A stretch of DNA of 44,469 nucleotides from Erysipelotrichaceae bacterium. Lineage in GTDB: Bacteria; Bacillota_I; Bacilli_A; Erysipelotrichales; Erysipelotrichaceae. The notes below the pieces were generated by a model. It worked only from the letters and a program-made list of their open reading frames with translations, made no database searches and was not told the origin of the DNA. This document shows positions 8,749-16,790 of the stretch, one piece after another. The stretch spans positions 1 through 44,469 of the forward strand of contig WSYG01000009.1 of the NCBI GenBank assembly GCA_009773735.1, written 5' to 3'. Numbering within the stretch: the first letter of the stretch is position 1; each line of letters begins with the position of its first letter. The translations under genes and the position numbers were made by a program.

Positions 8749-9159
8749 ATGAGAAGAGTAATCACATATGGTACCTACGATTTATTGCATTGGGGGCATA
8801 TCAGATTATTGAAAAGAGCGAGAGCACTCGGTGATTATTTAATCGTCGCTTTGTCGACAGATGAAATCAATGAGTTCAAAGGGAAGAAAGCTTATCATTC
8901 TTATCAGGAAAGAAAATTGATGTTGGAATCGATTCGCTATGTTGATTTGGTGATCCCTGAATCGGATTGGGAACAAAAACGCAGCGATATCACCAAATAT
9001 GAGGTAGATATTTTTGCGATCGGAGATGATTGGAAAGGGAAGTTTGATTACTTAAACGAACTTTGTGAAGTTGTTTATCTTCCTCGCACTGAAGGTGTAT
9101 CAACTACCAAGATCAAGAGAGATCTGGAAAAATCAGCAATCAGAAAGAAAAAAGACTAA
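8749..9159 (+). CDS. tagD: Glycerol-3-phosphate cytidylyltransferase
   Basis: A 136-residue nucleotidyltransferase converting CTP and sn-glycerol-3-phosphate to CDP-glycerol, the donor for glycerol-phosphate teichoic acids. It shows the HxGH signature (GTYDLLHWGH, residues 8-17), the family block IGDDWKGKFD, and the RTEGVSTTKIKRDL motif near the C-terminus. Length is close to the usual 129-132. The ribosome site GGAGG overlaps the end of yebC. Its presence suggests a wall carrying teichoic or related glycerol-phosphate polymers, but no polymerase gene is in the window, so the final product is inferred. Confidence 0.92.
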   Translation: MRRVITYGTYDLLHWGHIRLLKRARALGDYLIVALSTDEINEFKGKKAYHSYQERKLMLESIRYVDLVIPESDWEQKRSDITKYEVDIFAIGDDWKGKFDYLNELCEVVYLPRTEGVSTTKIKRDLEKSAIRKKKD

Positions 9160-9173
9160 ATTAGTCTTTTTTT
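9148..9173. terminator. Bidirectional terminator shared by tagD and tmcAL
   Basis: A perfect 12-bp inverted repeat, AAAAAAGACTAA (9148-9159) and TTAGTCTTTTTT (9161-9172), is centred on base 9160. Each arm contains the stop codon of one converging gene: TAA at 9157-9159 for tagD, and TAA on the minus strand at 9163-9161 for tmcAL. T-runs exist on both strands. Confidence 0.88.
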
Positions 9174-10282
9174 ATGATTGGACCTTCGATTTCTCGTTGG
9201 ACCAATGTGTTTCTAGCATCAACATCAAGCACCGAAGCATAAACCAAGGTTGCCCGATGTTCTAAGCGTCGATAAGGCAATGGAATCTGATTGTATCTTG
9301 AGGCAACCCGAATCTCGTTTTTCTGAAGATCTTTTAGATGAGCACGTCCTTTATCACTGAAGCCTAATACTCTGATCGTGTTAAGTTCAGGCAACTCTTT
9401 CATCTCTGTCTTTAAAGTATGGATCATAAGATGAGCTAAGGTTCTTTGGATACGCGCCCTGGTATAACGTTTACTCACGGCTTTTGTAATAAATGAGGTA
9501 TAAGTATCGTGTAGAAGTGCCATCTTAACCAAATGATTTTCTAAACCTTCCTCCATCATAAATAAGGCAGAAAGTTGATCTTGGGGAGTCGTTAAGAGTT
9601 TCAGTCTTATGTAAGGGTAATATAAAGCATATTCAATGAGTTGATTTTTTGATAGTTGATCAGACATTGGGGAATACTTTGAAACATCCTGATGATCAAG
9701 AGCTGCTTTACGAATCGCTGTAGCGCTGGCAATTTCGTGATCTAATTGTTCGTCGTGATAGCCATTGGTCCTTTGGATACAATGAGCAACCATATTTGTG
9801 TCTTTGATGGCTCTTAAATAAGCAATGCCCAAGATATCATTGGGGGCATAAGCGCCTTGAATCATTCCGTATGATCTAGGATAACCATATCCTTGTTTAA
9901 GATTCTCTTTTAATGCATCTACATTGATGGGACAATCTGCCATGACTTGAAGTGATTCTAAATCATTGGTTTCTGATCCAAATACAAGCTCAGTGCATCC
10001 TGCCAAATGAAGCAAAGTAATCGCTCCTTTCGCAAACTGTGAGGCACTTTGAACGGCATAGGCAAAAGGAAGTTCAATCACCAAATCTATCCCGGCATCC
10101 AAAGCAGCTTGGGTACGAACCCATTTATCGAGAATGGCAGGTTCACCGCGCTGTACGAAATGTCCGCTCATGACCGCTACTAAAACATCGCACTTTGTTA
10201 ATTCTTTGGCCTTCTGGATGTGGTAAGCATGTCCATTGTGGAAGGGGTTATATTCGACAACGATCCCGGTTATTTTAGTCAT
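9161..10282 (-). CDS. tmcAL: tRNA(Met) cytidine acetate ligase (YlbM-like)
   Basis: A 373-residue protein of the TmcAL/YlbM family, which acetylates the wobble cytidine of elongator tRNA-Met using acetate and ATP. The nucleotidyltransferase-like N-terminus is clear: GIVVEYNPFHNGHAYHI (residues 6-22), MSGHFVQRGEPAILDKW, and the conserved LPFAYAVQSASQFAKG. The length is somewhat below the roughly 410 usual in Bacillus. No good ribosome site precedes the ATG. A TATGAT box lies 11 nt upstream (10299-10294), so the leader may be only about five bases. It converges on tagD and diverges from yceD. Confidence 0.93.
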   Translation of the reverse strand: MTKITGIVVEYNPFHNGHAYHIQKAKELTKCDVLVAVMSGHFVQRGEPAILDKWVRTQAALDAGIDLVIELPFAYAVQSASQFAKGAITLLHLAGCTELVFGSETNDLESLQVMADCPINVDALKENLKQGYGYPRSYGMIQGAYAPNDILGIAYLRAIKDTNMVAHCIQRTNGYHDEQLDHEIASATAIRKAALDHQDVSKYSPMSDQLSKNQLIEYALYYPYIRLKLLTTPQDQLSALFMMEEGLENHLVKMALLHDTYTSFITKAVSKRYTRARIQRTLAHLMIHTLKTEMKELPELNTIRVLGFSDKGRAHLKDLQKNEIRVASRYNQIPLPYRRLEHRATLVYASVLDVDARNTLVQREIEGPIIKKD

Positions 10283-10356
10283 AAATCTACTGTATCATAT
10301 TCTCAAAGACAGCGTCATTAAAAAGGTGATTGTGTGTCTTAGAAATACAGTAACTA

Positions 10357-10923
10357 ATGTTTGACTTTAAGGACCATATTGCCTATAATATCAACGTTGA
10401 CACTTTAGGTGAATCTGTGAAATGGACGAAACATGAGTTGTTCACTCTAAAAGAACAAGAACTTGATTTCGAATCAGAAATCAGCTTTGAGAAAATCCCG
10501 GCCCATATGGGCATACGTCGCTTGGAAAACATCCATGTGTCAGGGAGACTCTTTTATGAGAAAGACAATGACCATGTCTTGGCTTCTCTTCGAATCACTG
10601 GAACGATGATCGTACCTTGTGCCATTACACTTGACGATGTCGATTATGTGTTTGAGACGAGTGCCGATTTAGTTTATGGATTCAATGATGAAAACGACCC
10701 TGATGTGATTCTGATTGAAAAAGACGGATTAGATTTAAGTGCTGGTGTGCTTAATGCCATATGGCTTGAAAAACCCATTACACTTGTCAAACCTGGATTA
10801 AAGTCGTATCCTAAAGGGGATGGTTGGGAAGTCATATCGGAAGAGGATTATCAGAAATCCAAATCAACCGAGATTGATCCTCGCCTGGCAATTTTAAAAG
10901 ATTATAAACAACACGATGAATAG
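10357..10923 (+). CDS. yceD: YceD/DUF177-family protein
   Basis: A 188-residue member of the YceD (DUF177) family, implicated in 23S rRNA processing and usually encoded directly before rpmF, as here. Visible family features are ISFEKIPAHMGIRRLENIHVSG in the N-terminal half, a central CAITLDDVDYVFE segment and a C-terminal DPRLAILKDY. The Cys of the central segment is at about residue 88. ATG 10357 is the first available ATG after an in-frame TAA at 10351. No ribosome site is evident. The 74 bases between this start and tmcAL hold both promoters. Confidence 0.85.
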   Translation: MFDFKDHIAYNINVDTLGESVKWTKHELFTLKEQELDFESEISFEKIPAHMGIRRLENIHVSGRLFYEKDNDHVLASLRITGTMIVPCAITLDDVDYVFETSADLVYGFNDENDPDVILIEKDGLDLSAGVLNAIWLEKPITLVKPGLKSYPKGDGWEVISEEDYQKSKSTEIDPRLAILKDYKQHDE

Positions 10924-10935
10924 GAGGTGTGATTC

Positions 10936-11100
10936 ATGGCTGTTCAACAGAGACGAGTTTCCAAAACGAGAAAAGCAAAACGCAGAACGCATTATAAACT
11001 GGCGGTCCCAAGTTTGGTAAAATGCCCATCTTGTGGCGAATTCAAAGCGCCGCATCACGTATGTGCTGCATGCGGACACTACGAAGGTCTCAGTAAATAA
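10936..11100 (+). CDS. rpmF: 50S ribosomal protein L32
   Basis: A 54-residue protein starting [19 protein letters not shown], the universal L32 N-terminus, with two zinc-binding pairs, CPSCGE and CAACGH, making it the zinc-containing (C+) form. The ribosome site AGGAGGTG sits 7 bases before ATG 10936. It lies 12 nt after yceD, the standard pairing. The gene ends AAATAA at 11100, and its terminator overlaps the stop codon. Confidence 0.96.
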   Translation: MAVQQRRVSKTRKAKRRTHYKLAVPSLVKCPSCGEFKAPHHVCAACGHYEGLSK

Positions 11101-11120
11101 GCGAGTTTTCGCTTTTTTTA
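11099..11120 (+). terminator. Intrinsic terminator of yceD-rpmF
   Basis: AAGCGA (11099-11104), loop gttt, TCGCTT (11109-11114), then a continuous T-run to 11119. It begins inside the rpmF stop codon and ends two bases before the next ATG. Confidence 0.85.
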
Positions 11121-11121
11121 T

Positions 11122-11886
11122 ATGCGAGTTAAAAAACCATATACGATGACTTCAACATTCAGTACTTCACTAAATAGAAAGGTTTCTTTCTATTTTTTCT
11201 CTACGCTTAAAAATGATGAAGAAGGACCTTTACTGATCATGCATGATGGACAGAATCTATTCGATGACCAGAAAGCGGCGTATGGGGCATCCTGGCGCTT
11301 TATGGAGACGATGTTAGATCCTAAGTGTCCTAAGATGAGGGTGCTAGGAATCAGTAACTCAGAGAGCTTTGAAGGGCGTATCGATGAGTATAGTCCTTAT
11401 GTTAGAAGAAGCTTCAAAGGTGAAGGATTAAGTCGACCCTGTGGTGGAAAAGGGGATCTGTATTTAAGTTATGTGATGAATGAAGTACTGCCTAAATATA
11501 GAAGTAAGTATCCAACCACAAAAGTCTATATGGGTGGCAGTTCATTAGGCGGTGTCATTACCTTAATCGCAGCTCTAGATTATGCAGATCAAATCGATGG
11601 GGCATTTGGATTATCCAATTCATGGTGGTTTGTTGAAAAACAACTCGTAAGAAAGATTGAACACTTTAAAGGTGTTCTTCCACCATTCTATTTGGATACC
11701 GGAACCAAAGAATCTGAGAACCCTAAAACCAATCTTGGATATCTCAAATCCCAAGAAACGATTCTTAACGCATTAATCCTAAAAGAAAACAACGGAATAA
11801 AAGCTGAAGTGATACAAGGGGCCAAGCATTTTGAGACAGATTGGGCTATTCGACTACTTGAAGTGTTGATTTGGTTGATCAAATAA
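11122..11886 (+). CDS. Putative esterase (alpha/beta hydrolase, Fes/YieL-like family)
   Basis: A 254-residue alpha/beta-hydrolase of the putative-esterase family (enterochelin esterase/antigen 85 fold). It has LLIMHDGQNLFDD (residues about 32-44), the nucleophile elbow GGSSLGG (about 140-146) and the likely catalytic His in GAKHFETDW near the end. The substrate is unknown; relatives hydrolyse siderophores, S-formylglutathione-type esters or carbohydrate esters. No signal peptide is visible, so it is probably cytoplasmic. The start is uncertain: ATG 11122 sits at the end of the rpmF terminator and ATG 11146 is in frame, and neither has a ribosome site. No separate promoter is evident. Confidence 0.8.
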   Translation: MRVKKPYTMTSTFSTSLNRKVSFYFFSTLKNDEEGPLLIMHDGQNLFDDQKAAYGASWRFMETMLDPKCPKMRVLGISNSESFEGRIDEYSPYVRRSFKGEGLSRPCGGKGDLYLSYVMNEVLPKYRSKYPTTKVYMGGSSLGGVITLIAALDYADQIDGAFGLSNSWWFVEKQLVRKIEHFKGVLPPFYLDTGTKESENPKTNLGYLKSQETILNALILKENNGIKAEVIQGAKHFETDWAIRLLEVLIWLIK

Positions 11887-11894
11887 GTTAAAAC

Positions 11895-11935
11895 AAAGAG
11901 ATTTTATAAAAAAATATAAAATCTCTTTTATTTTT
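11895..11935 (+). terminator. Intrinsic terminator after the esterase gene
   Basis: A 14-bp perfect stem, AAAGAGATTTTATA (11895-11908) and TATAAAATCTCTTT (11915-11928), with an A6 loop and a T-rich tail. It separates the esterase from the mraZ operon. Confidence 0.88.
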
Positions 11936-11947
11936 GCACAATAGGGG

Positions 11948-11953
11948 TATAAT
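11948..11953 (+). promoter_or_regulatory. -10 box of the mraZ operon promoter
   Basis: A consensus TATAAT predicts a start near 11960, inside the repeat array that follows. A -35 at the right distance would fall in the preceding terminator stem and is weak; TTGCAC at 11934 is too close. Confidence 0.55.
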
Positions 11954-11954
11954 G

Positions 11955-11994
11955 GTGGTAGATAGTGTCATATTGTGGTAGATAGTGGGAGATA
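11955..11994 (+). promoter_or_regulatory. Tandem MraZ-box array (operator of mraZ)
   Basis: Four consecutive 10-bp units begin with GTG: GTGGTAGATA (11955), GTGTCATATT (11965), GTGGTAGATA (11975) and GTGGGAGATA (11985). Units 1 and 3 are identical and unit 4 differs at one base; unit 2 is degenerate. MraZ proteins are known to bind short G-rich direct repeats spaced about 10 bp upstream of their own gene. The array covers the predicted transcription start, and the last unit contains the GGGAG likely used as the mraZ ribosome site, so binding would block transcription. Confidence 0.8.
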
Positions 11995-12001
11995 AACAAC
12001 T

Positions 12002-12433
12002 ATGTTCATGGGCGAATACAGACACAACACCGACAGTAAAGGCAGAATCATCGTTCCAGCGCGTTTTCGTGATGAATTGGGCAATCAGTTGATTTTGACC
12101 AAAGGTTTGGATGGCTGTATTACGGTATATACCCCACCTCAATGGGATCGCATCATTGAACAGCTCTATAAATTACCCAATACAAAGAAAGAATCCCGTA
12201 TGTACATCCATATGGTGACATCTAAAGCTGCTGAATGTGAAGTTGATGGTGCAGGTCGAATCTTGATTCCTCAAAATCTACTCGAAGAAGCCGCCATTAA
12301 AAAAGAATGTGTCGTGATTGGGGTTGCTGATCATGTTGAAATCTGGTCATCTGCGCGTTGGGAAGCTTATTCATCCATCGCCAGTGCAGCCTTTGAAAGC
12401 GTTGCTGAAGAATTGACGGAGTTTGTTAAATAA
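12002..12433 (+). CDS. mraZ: Transcriptional regulator MraZ
   Basis: A 143-residue protein with two AbrB-like MraZ repeats: MFMGEYRHNTDSKGRIIVPA (residues 1-20) and CEVDGAGRILIPQNLLE (about 79-95). It forms a ring-shaped oligomer that binds direct repeats and represses the division and cell-wall cluster it heads. The start MFMGEY matches the family and GGGAG at 11987 supports it. The gene overlaps rsmH by one base (TAATG). Confidence 0.96.
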   Translation: MFMGEYRHNTDSKGRIIVPARFRDELGNQLILTKGLDGCITVYTPPQWDRIIEQLYKLPNTKKESRMYIHMVTSKAAECEVDGAGRILIPQNLLEEAAIKKECVVIGVADHVEIWSSARWEAYSSIASAAFESVAEELTEFVK

Positions 12434-13356
12434 TGTCCCATATCCCGGTTTTGTATCATCAGACACTTGATAGCCTCAACATCAAGCCTGATGGCATCTA
12501 TGTGGATTGTACTTTAGGAAGAGCAGGGCATAGTTTAGGTATTTTAGCTCAATTGACAAGTGGACGTTTGATCGGAATCGATCAAGATGGCCAAGCCATA
12601 GAAGAAGCCTCTCAACTCTTAAAAACCTATGCGGAAAAAATCACGCTTGTCCACGAGAATTTCCGCAATCTAAAATCCATTATGAGTAATCTGTCGATCA
12701 CTTCAGTCGATGGCATCTTAATGGATCTGGGGGTCTCCTCCCCACAGTTTGATGATCCTGAACGAGGGTTCAGTTATCGATATGATGCACGTTTAGATAT
12801 GCGCATGGATCGCAGACAAGTCTTAGATGCTTACACAGTAGTCAACACGTATCCTTATGAAAGATTGGTTCAAATCATGCTGAGTTATGGCGAAGAAAAG
12901 AATGCCAAAGCCATTGCCAGAGCCATAGAGAAGGCTAGAGTCAATCAAAAGATTGAAACGACACTTCAGTTGGTTGATGTCATAAAGTCAGCTCTGAGTT
13001 CAAAAGTACTGGCTCAAAAAGGACATCCTGCTAAACAAGTATTCCAAGCACTACGCATTGAAGTCAATCAAGAATTATCCATCCTAGAAGGAACCTTAAG
13101 AACAGCGATTTCATTACTGAAACCTGATGGAAGACTCGCGGTCATTACGTTTCATTCTCTAGAAGATCGCATCGTTAAGAAAATATTCAATGAAGTCAGC
13201 AGAATCAATGTTCCATCTAAGCTTCCTGTGTTGGGTGCTCCTAAAGCAGATTATGAACAGGTCGATAAAAAGCATTCAAGAGCAACAGAACTTGAACTAG
13301 AAGAGAATCCCAGAGCTCGCTCAGCTAAACTAAGAGTTTTAAGAAAGGTAAATTAA
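12433..13356 (+). CDS. rsmH: 16S rRNA (cytosine-1402-N4)-methyltransferase
   Basis: A 307-residue SAM-dependent enzyme (formerly MraW) that N4-methylates C1402 in the decoding centre of 16S rRNA. It begins with the typical HIPVLYHQTLDSL and has the SAM-binding VDCTLGRAGHS, LMDLGVSSPQFDDPERGFSY, and VITFHSLEDRIVK. Length is normal. It is translationally coupled to mraZ and ftsL by TAATG overlaps. Confidence 0.96.
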   Translation: MSHIPVLYHQTLDSLNIKPDGIYVDCTLGRAGHSLGILAQLTSGRLIGIDQDGQAIEEASQLLKTYAEKITLVHENFRNLKSIMSNLSITSVDGILMDLGVSSPQFDDPERGFSYRYDARLDMRMDRRQVLDAYTVVNTYPYERLVQIMLSYGEEKNAKAIARAIEKARVNQKIETTLQLVDVIKSALSSKVLAQKGHPAKQVFQALRIEVNQELSILEGTLRTAISLLKPDGRLAVITFHSLEDRIVKKIFNEVSRINVPSKLPVLGAPKADYEQVDKKHSRATELELEENPRARSAKLRVLRKVN

Positions 13357-13658
13357 TGGCCATCCGCATCACCAAGACAAGAAAAAGAATCAAACTACAA
13401 GCTCTAGGCGCTTTGATTTTTATGTGTGTCTTGTTGGCTTACTTATTTACCAGTGTTGCCTTACGTTCAGTCAATGTTTCAATGAGCGTACAACTGCAAA
13501 ACAAAAAAAACAGCTTGATTCAAATGGAAATGGACAATAAGAATCTGTCTAAAGAAATCCAAGGATTAAGTGATTATGAAAGAGTCATGGCCATTGCGAA
13601 AGAAGCAGGCTTGAGCTTGAATAACAACAATGTCATCAAGTTCAAATCAGGCGAATAA
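13356..13658 (+). CDS. ftsL: Cell-division protein FtsL
   Basis: A 100-residue small bitopic protein with a basic cytoplasmic N-terminus (TKTRKRIKLQ), one transmembrane helix at about residues 16-36, then a short extracytoplasmic coiled coil (MSVQLQNKKNSLIQMEMDNK region). The sequence is poorly conserved, as is usual for FtsL; the call rests on topology and on its place between rsmH and the division PBP. It would bridge DivIC/FtsB to the septal transpeptidase. Confidence 0.85.
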   Translation: MAIRITKTRKRIKLQALGALIFMCVLLAYLFTSVALRSVNVSMSVQLQNKKNSLIQMEMDNKNLSKEIQGLSDYERVMAIAKEAGLSLNNNNVIKFKSGE

Positions 13659-15809
13659 ATGAAAAACAGAAGCAATACCATGCTTCTGTTTAGTACTTCT
13701 ATCATTGGCATCGTTACCTTATTGGTCGTTGCCAATCTTTTTAGTGTCAGTATTTTAGGCTATCATATGCACAGCAATACGGATCTAAAAGATTACAGTA
13801 ACAACATTAACTTAAGCACCAGCATCATCAATGCCAATCGTGGGACCATATATGATCGGGATATGAATATCCTTGCGGAAGACGTGGTCAGCTATACCCT
13901 ATACGCAATTGTCGATGAGACTCGTCCTGCTGTTGATGGTCATCAAGCCTATGTATCTGATTATGACAAAACAGCTACTGAACTTTCAAAAATTCTGGGC
14001 ACATCAAAATCTTATATTCTTGATCGTTTAGATCAAGCGGAATACCAAACAGAGTTTGGTGCTTTTGGACGTCAACTGAGTTCAGCCACAAAAGCTCAAA
14101 TCGTCGCATTGAATTTACCAGGACTTGGTTTTATCGATACGCAAAAAAGAACGTATCCTTTAGATTCATTTGGCTCTTATCTTTTAGGTTTCGCCAATGA
14201 TGATGATCAAACCTTGGAAACGGATTTAAAAGGCAGAATGGGTCTTGAATCCAGTTTAGATGATTGGTTAAAAGGGGTCAATGGTCATCAAATCTCAACC
14301 GTAGATTCACAAGGTTATGTATTACCTGGTTCTAAACAAACAATCAAGGAAGCTGAAAACGGCAACTCAGTTGTCTTGACCATTGATCGAACATTACAGA
14401 ATCAATTGGAATTGACGATGAAAGATACTGAAGCTTTATTGAATGCTACTCAAGTTTGGGGATCAATTGTTGAAGTTAAAACAGGAAAAATATTAGCCTT
14501 CGGACAAAATCAGAATTTTGATCTCAATAAAGTAAACACTGATAATTTTATGACGTTTGGTTCTCAGTTGACTTATGAACCGGGATCCACCATGAAAACC
14601 TTTACGTATGCGATCGCCATTGAAGAAGGGGTCTATAATGGAAAAGCACTGTATGACTCTTCTCGATTTATTTATGGATATAATAATGGTAAATTGACAA
14701 GACTCACATCTGCTGCCAATAAAATTGGGGTCATCAACAATTTTAACTTTAGAGACTACGGATTGATCAATTATGATACGGGTTATGCGCTTTCTTCTAA
14801 TGTTGGGATTGCTTCATTATTAACGACGAGTCTAGATCCGGAAATATTTAAGAAATACTTGAATGGGTTTCACTTTTTCGAGAAAGTTGATACCGATATT
14901 CAACCTGAAAGTCTAGCGACACAATCCATCCAAACGACCGCTGATCTATTGCACGTTGGTTTTGGGCAAGGGATCTCTGTTAACATGCTTCAACTTGTAC
15001 AAGCTTATACAGCCATCATGAACAAAGGCACGATGATGAAGCCTTATGTCGTGGATCGAATCATCAATCCTGATACCAAAGAAGTTTTGGTTCAAAATCA
15101 ACCGATTATTGTTGGCACACCGATTTCAAGCACAACAGCGGATCAAATGGTCGATTTGATGCGTTATGTCGTTACTTATGAAACTGGGTCATGTAAGCGT
15201 TATGCAGTAGATACAGTCGATATTATCTGTAAATCAGGAACAGCTCAGTTGGTTGTGAACGGAACTTATGCAGATGATGAATTCATCTATTCCGTAGCGA
15301 TCGGTTTACCTTATGATGATCCTGAAATATTGGTTTATTATGCATTTAGAAGCAAAACAAATAACACTACTGAAATGGGGCGTCAAGTCAGAGAACTCAT
15401 AAAAACCATCGATTTCTATACACTCTCTGAAGAAACAGTCGACGATGAAGTAGTATCCTCTTTTGTTTTACCAAGTTTCATCAATCATAGTCCTGATTTC
15501 GTAAAACAACTTTTAAAACAACAAATCAATCCATTGATTATCATGGGCAATGGAAAAAGCATCATCAATCAGTATCCCTCAGCCAATACGATGATTTTAA
15601 GCAGTCAACGCATCATCCTGTTGAGTTCTTATGAACATCTGCAAATGCCAGACATGATGGGATGGAGTAAAAAAGATGTCCTTGCTTTCTTTAGAATCAT
15701 CAATCAATCGGTGTCGGTTGAAGGTGAGGGCTATGTCAGTTCACAATCTTTACCTATGGGGTCTACTATCGTTGATGGTGAGGTCACGTTTATCGTGTTG
15801 AGTCGATAG
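13659..15809 (+). CDS. pbpB: Septal class B penicillin-binding protein (PBP2B/FtsI-like) with PASTA domains
   Basis: A 716-residue peptidoglycan transpeptidase for septal wall synthesis. An N-terminal membrane anchor (about residues 8-32) is followed by the dimerisation domain starting at NRGTIYDRD. The transpeptidase domain has the active-site motifs STMK (PGSTMKTF, about residue 309), SSN (LSSNVG, about 379) and KSGT (about 525). Two degenerate PASTA repeats occupy about residues 590-716, a feature of Bacillota division PBPs. It is a transpeptidase only; the partner glycosyltransferase (FtsW) is not in the window. The gene abuts ftsL. Confidence 0.94.
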   Translation: MKNRSNTMLLFSTSIIGIVTLLVVANLFSVSILGYHMHSNTDLKDYSNNINLSTSIINANRGTIYDRDMNILAEDVVSYTLYAIVDETRPAVDGHQAYVSDYDKTATELSKILGTSKSYILDRLDQAEYQTEFGAFGRQLSSATKAQIVALNLPGLGFIDTQKRTYPLDSFGSYLLGFANDDDQTLETDLKGRMGLESSLDDWLKGVNGHQISTVDSQGYVLPGSKQTIKEAENGNSVVLTIDRTLQNQLELTMKDTEALLNATQVWGSIVEVKTGKILAFGQNQNFDLNKVNTDNFMTFGSQLTYEPGSTMKTFTYAIAIEEGVYNGKALYDSSRFIYGYNNGKLTRLTSAANKIGVINNFNFRDYGLINYDTGYALSSNVGIASLLTTSLDPEIFKKYLNGFHFFEKVDTDIQPESLATQSIQTTADLLHVGFGQGISVNMLQLVQAYTAIMNKGTMMKPYVVDRIINPDTKEVLVQNQPIIVGTPISSTTADQMVDLMRYVVTYETGSCKRYAVDTVDIICKSGTAQLVVNGTYADDEFIYSVAIGLPYDDPEILVYYAFRSKTNNTTEMGRQVRELIKTIDFYTLSEETVDDEVVSSFVLPSFINHSPDFVKQLLKQQINPLIIMGNGKSIINQYPSANTMILSSQRIILLSSYEHLQMPDMMGWSKKDVLAFFRIINQSVSVEGEGYVSSQSLPMGSTIVDGEVTFIVLSR

Positions 15810-15815
15810 TTTTGA

Positions 15816-15824
15816 TGATATAAT
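15816..15824 (+). promoter_or_regulatory. Internal promoter (-10) before mraY
   Basis: An extended -10 TGATATAAT (TATAAT at 15819-15824) lies in the 24-nt gap before mraY. TTGAGT at 15798 is a possible -35 with a 15-bp spacer. The predicted start, about 15831, is only three bases before the mraY ATG. Confidence 0.55.
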
Positions 15825-15833
15825 ATTTTCATT

Positions 15834-16790
15834 ATGAACATCCTTCCACTTTTCTTAAGTTTTATCTTAACTGCGTTACTTTATCCTGTTTTCATCAAAC
15901 AGATGGATCGTTTAAACACGCACCAAAACGTTTCTGTTTACTCTCTTGAACAATTTAAGTCTAAAAAGAAAACACCGACTATGGGCGGGGTTTTATTTGT
16001 ATTGATCCCACTCATTTTGGCACTGATCATTCAACCAAGATCTTTTCTAGATCTTAAAATGGGCGTCGTATATCTGACCTATCTCGGATATGGATTGATT
16101 GGTTTTTGGGATGATTATAAGATTGTAGTTGAAAAGAACAATGATGGTTTGAAAGCATCACATAAATTTATAGCTCAGCTGATTTTGGCTGTTTTGGTTT
16201 ATTTGATTTATCGATCTTTCGCATCAAGTTTGATCGCGATTCCTTTTCTTGCCAATCCGCTTGATTTAGGCTGGTTGTATATGGTATTGGTGTTCATTAT
16301 GTTTACCGGAGCCAGCAATGGGGTCAATATTACAGACGGGATGGATGGTTTGGCTGGTGGTACTGTTTTGATTGCGTTGGTTGGCTTTTTTGCCTTAAGT
16401 TATCAAAGTGCGTATACTCCTTTGGTCAATCTCATATTATTGGTCATGGGGTCTTTATCAGCCTATTTGGTCTACAATTTACATCCTGCCAAAATCATCA
16501 TGGGGGATACAGGTTCATTAGCTTTAGGCGCTTTACTGGCCGTCATAGCGATGGTTTTAAAACAAGAAATCTTGCTGGTTGTGTTTGGGGCTGTCTTTGT
16601 TTATGAAACCTTGTGTGTCATGATCCAAATCGGTTCTGTAAAGCTATTTAAACGAAGAGTATTCAAATATACACCGATTCATTATAGTTTCACATTGAGT
16701 GGATGGAAAGAAACGCGTGTGGTTTATTTCTTCTGGTTGATTGGAGTAGTATTTATGATCCTTGGCTTATTTTTAGGCGCGATCTTATGA
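15834..16790 (+). CDS. mraY: Phospho-N-acetylmuramoyl-pentapeptide transferase
   Basis: A 318-residue polytopic membrane enzyme that transfers phospho-MurNAc-pentapeptide to undecaprenyl phosphate, making lipid I. Catalytic motifs are present: FWDDYK (about residue 93), the NxxNxxDGxDGL motif as NGVNITDGMDGLAGG (about 162-176), GDTGSLALGALL and a C-terminal HYSF. Around ten hydrophobic helices are visible. Length is normal. There is no ribosome site before ATG 15834, and a -10 box lies only 9 bases upstream. The gene ends TGA and overlaps murD by 4 bases. Confidence 0.95.
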   Translation: MNILPLFLSFILTALLYPVFIKQMDRLNTHQNVSVYSLEQFKSKKKTPTMGGVLFVLIPLILALIIQPRSFLDLKMGVVYLTYLGYGLIGFWDDYKIVVEKNNDGLKASHKFIAQLILAVLVYLIYRSFASSLIAIPFLANPLDLGWLYMVLVFIMFTGASNGVNITDGMDGLAGGTVLIALVGFFALSYQSAYTPLVNLILLVMGSLSAYLVYNLHPAKIIMGDTGSLALGALLAVIAMVLKQEILLVVFGAVFVYETLCVMIQIGSVKLFKRRVFKYTPIHYSFTLSGWKETRVVYFFWLIGVVFMILGLFLGAIL

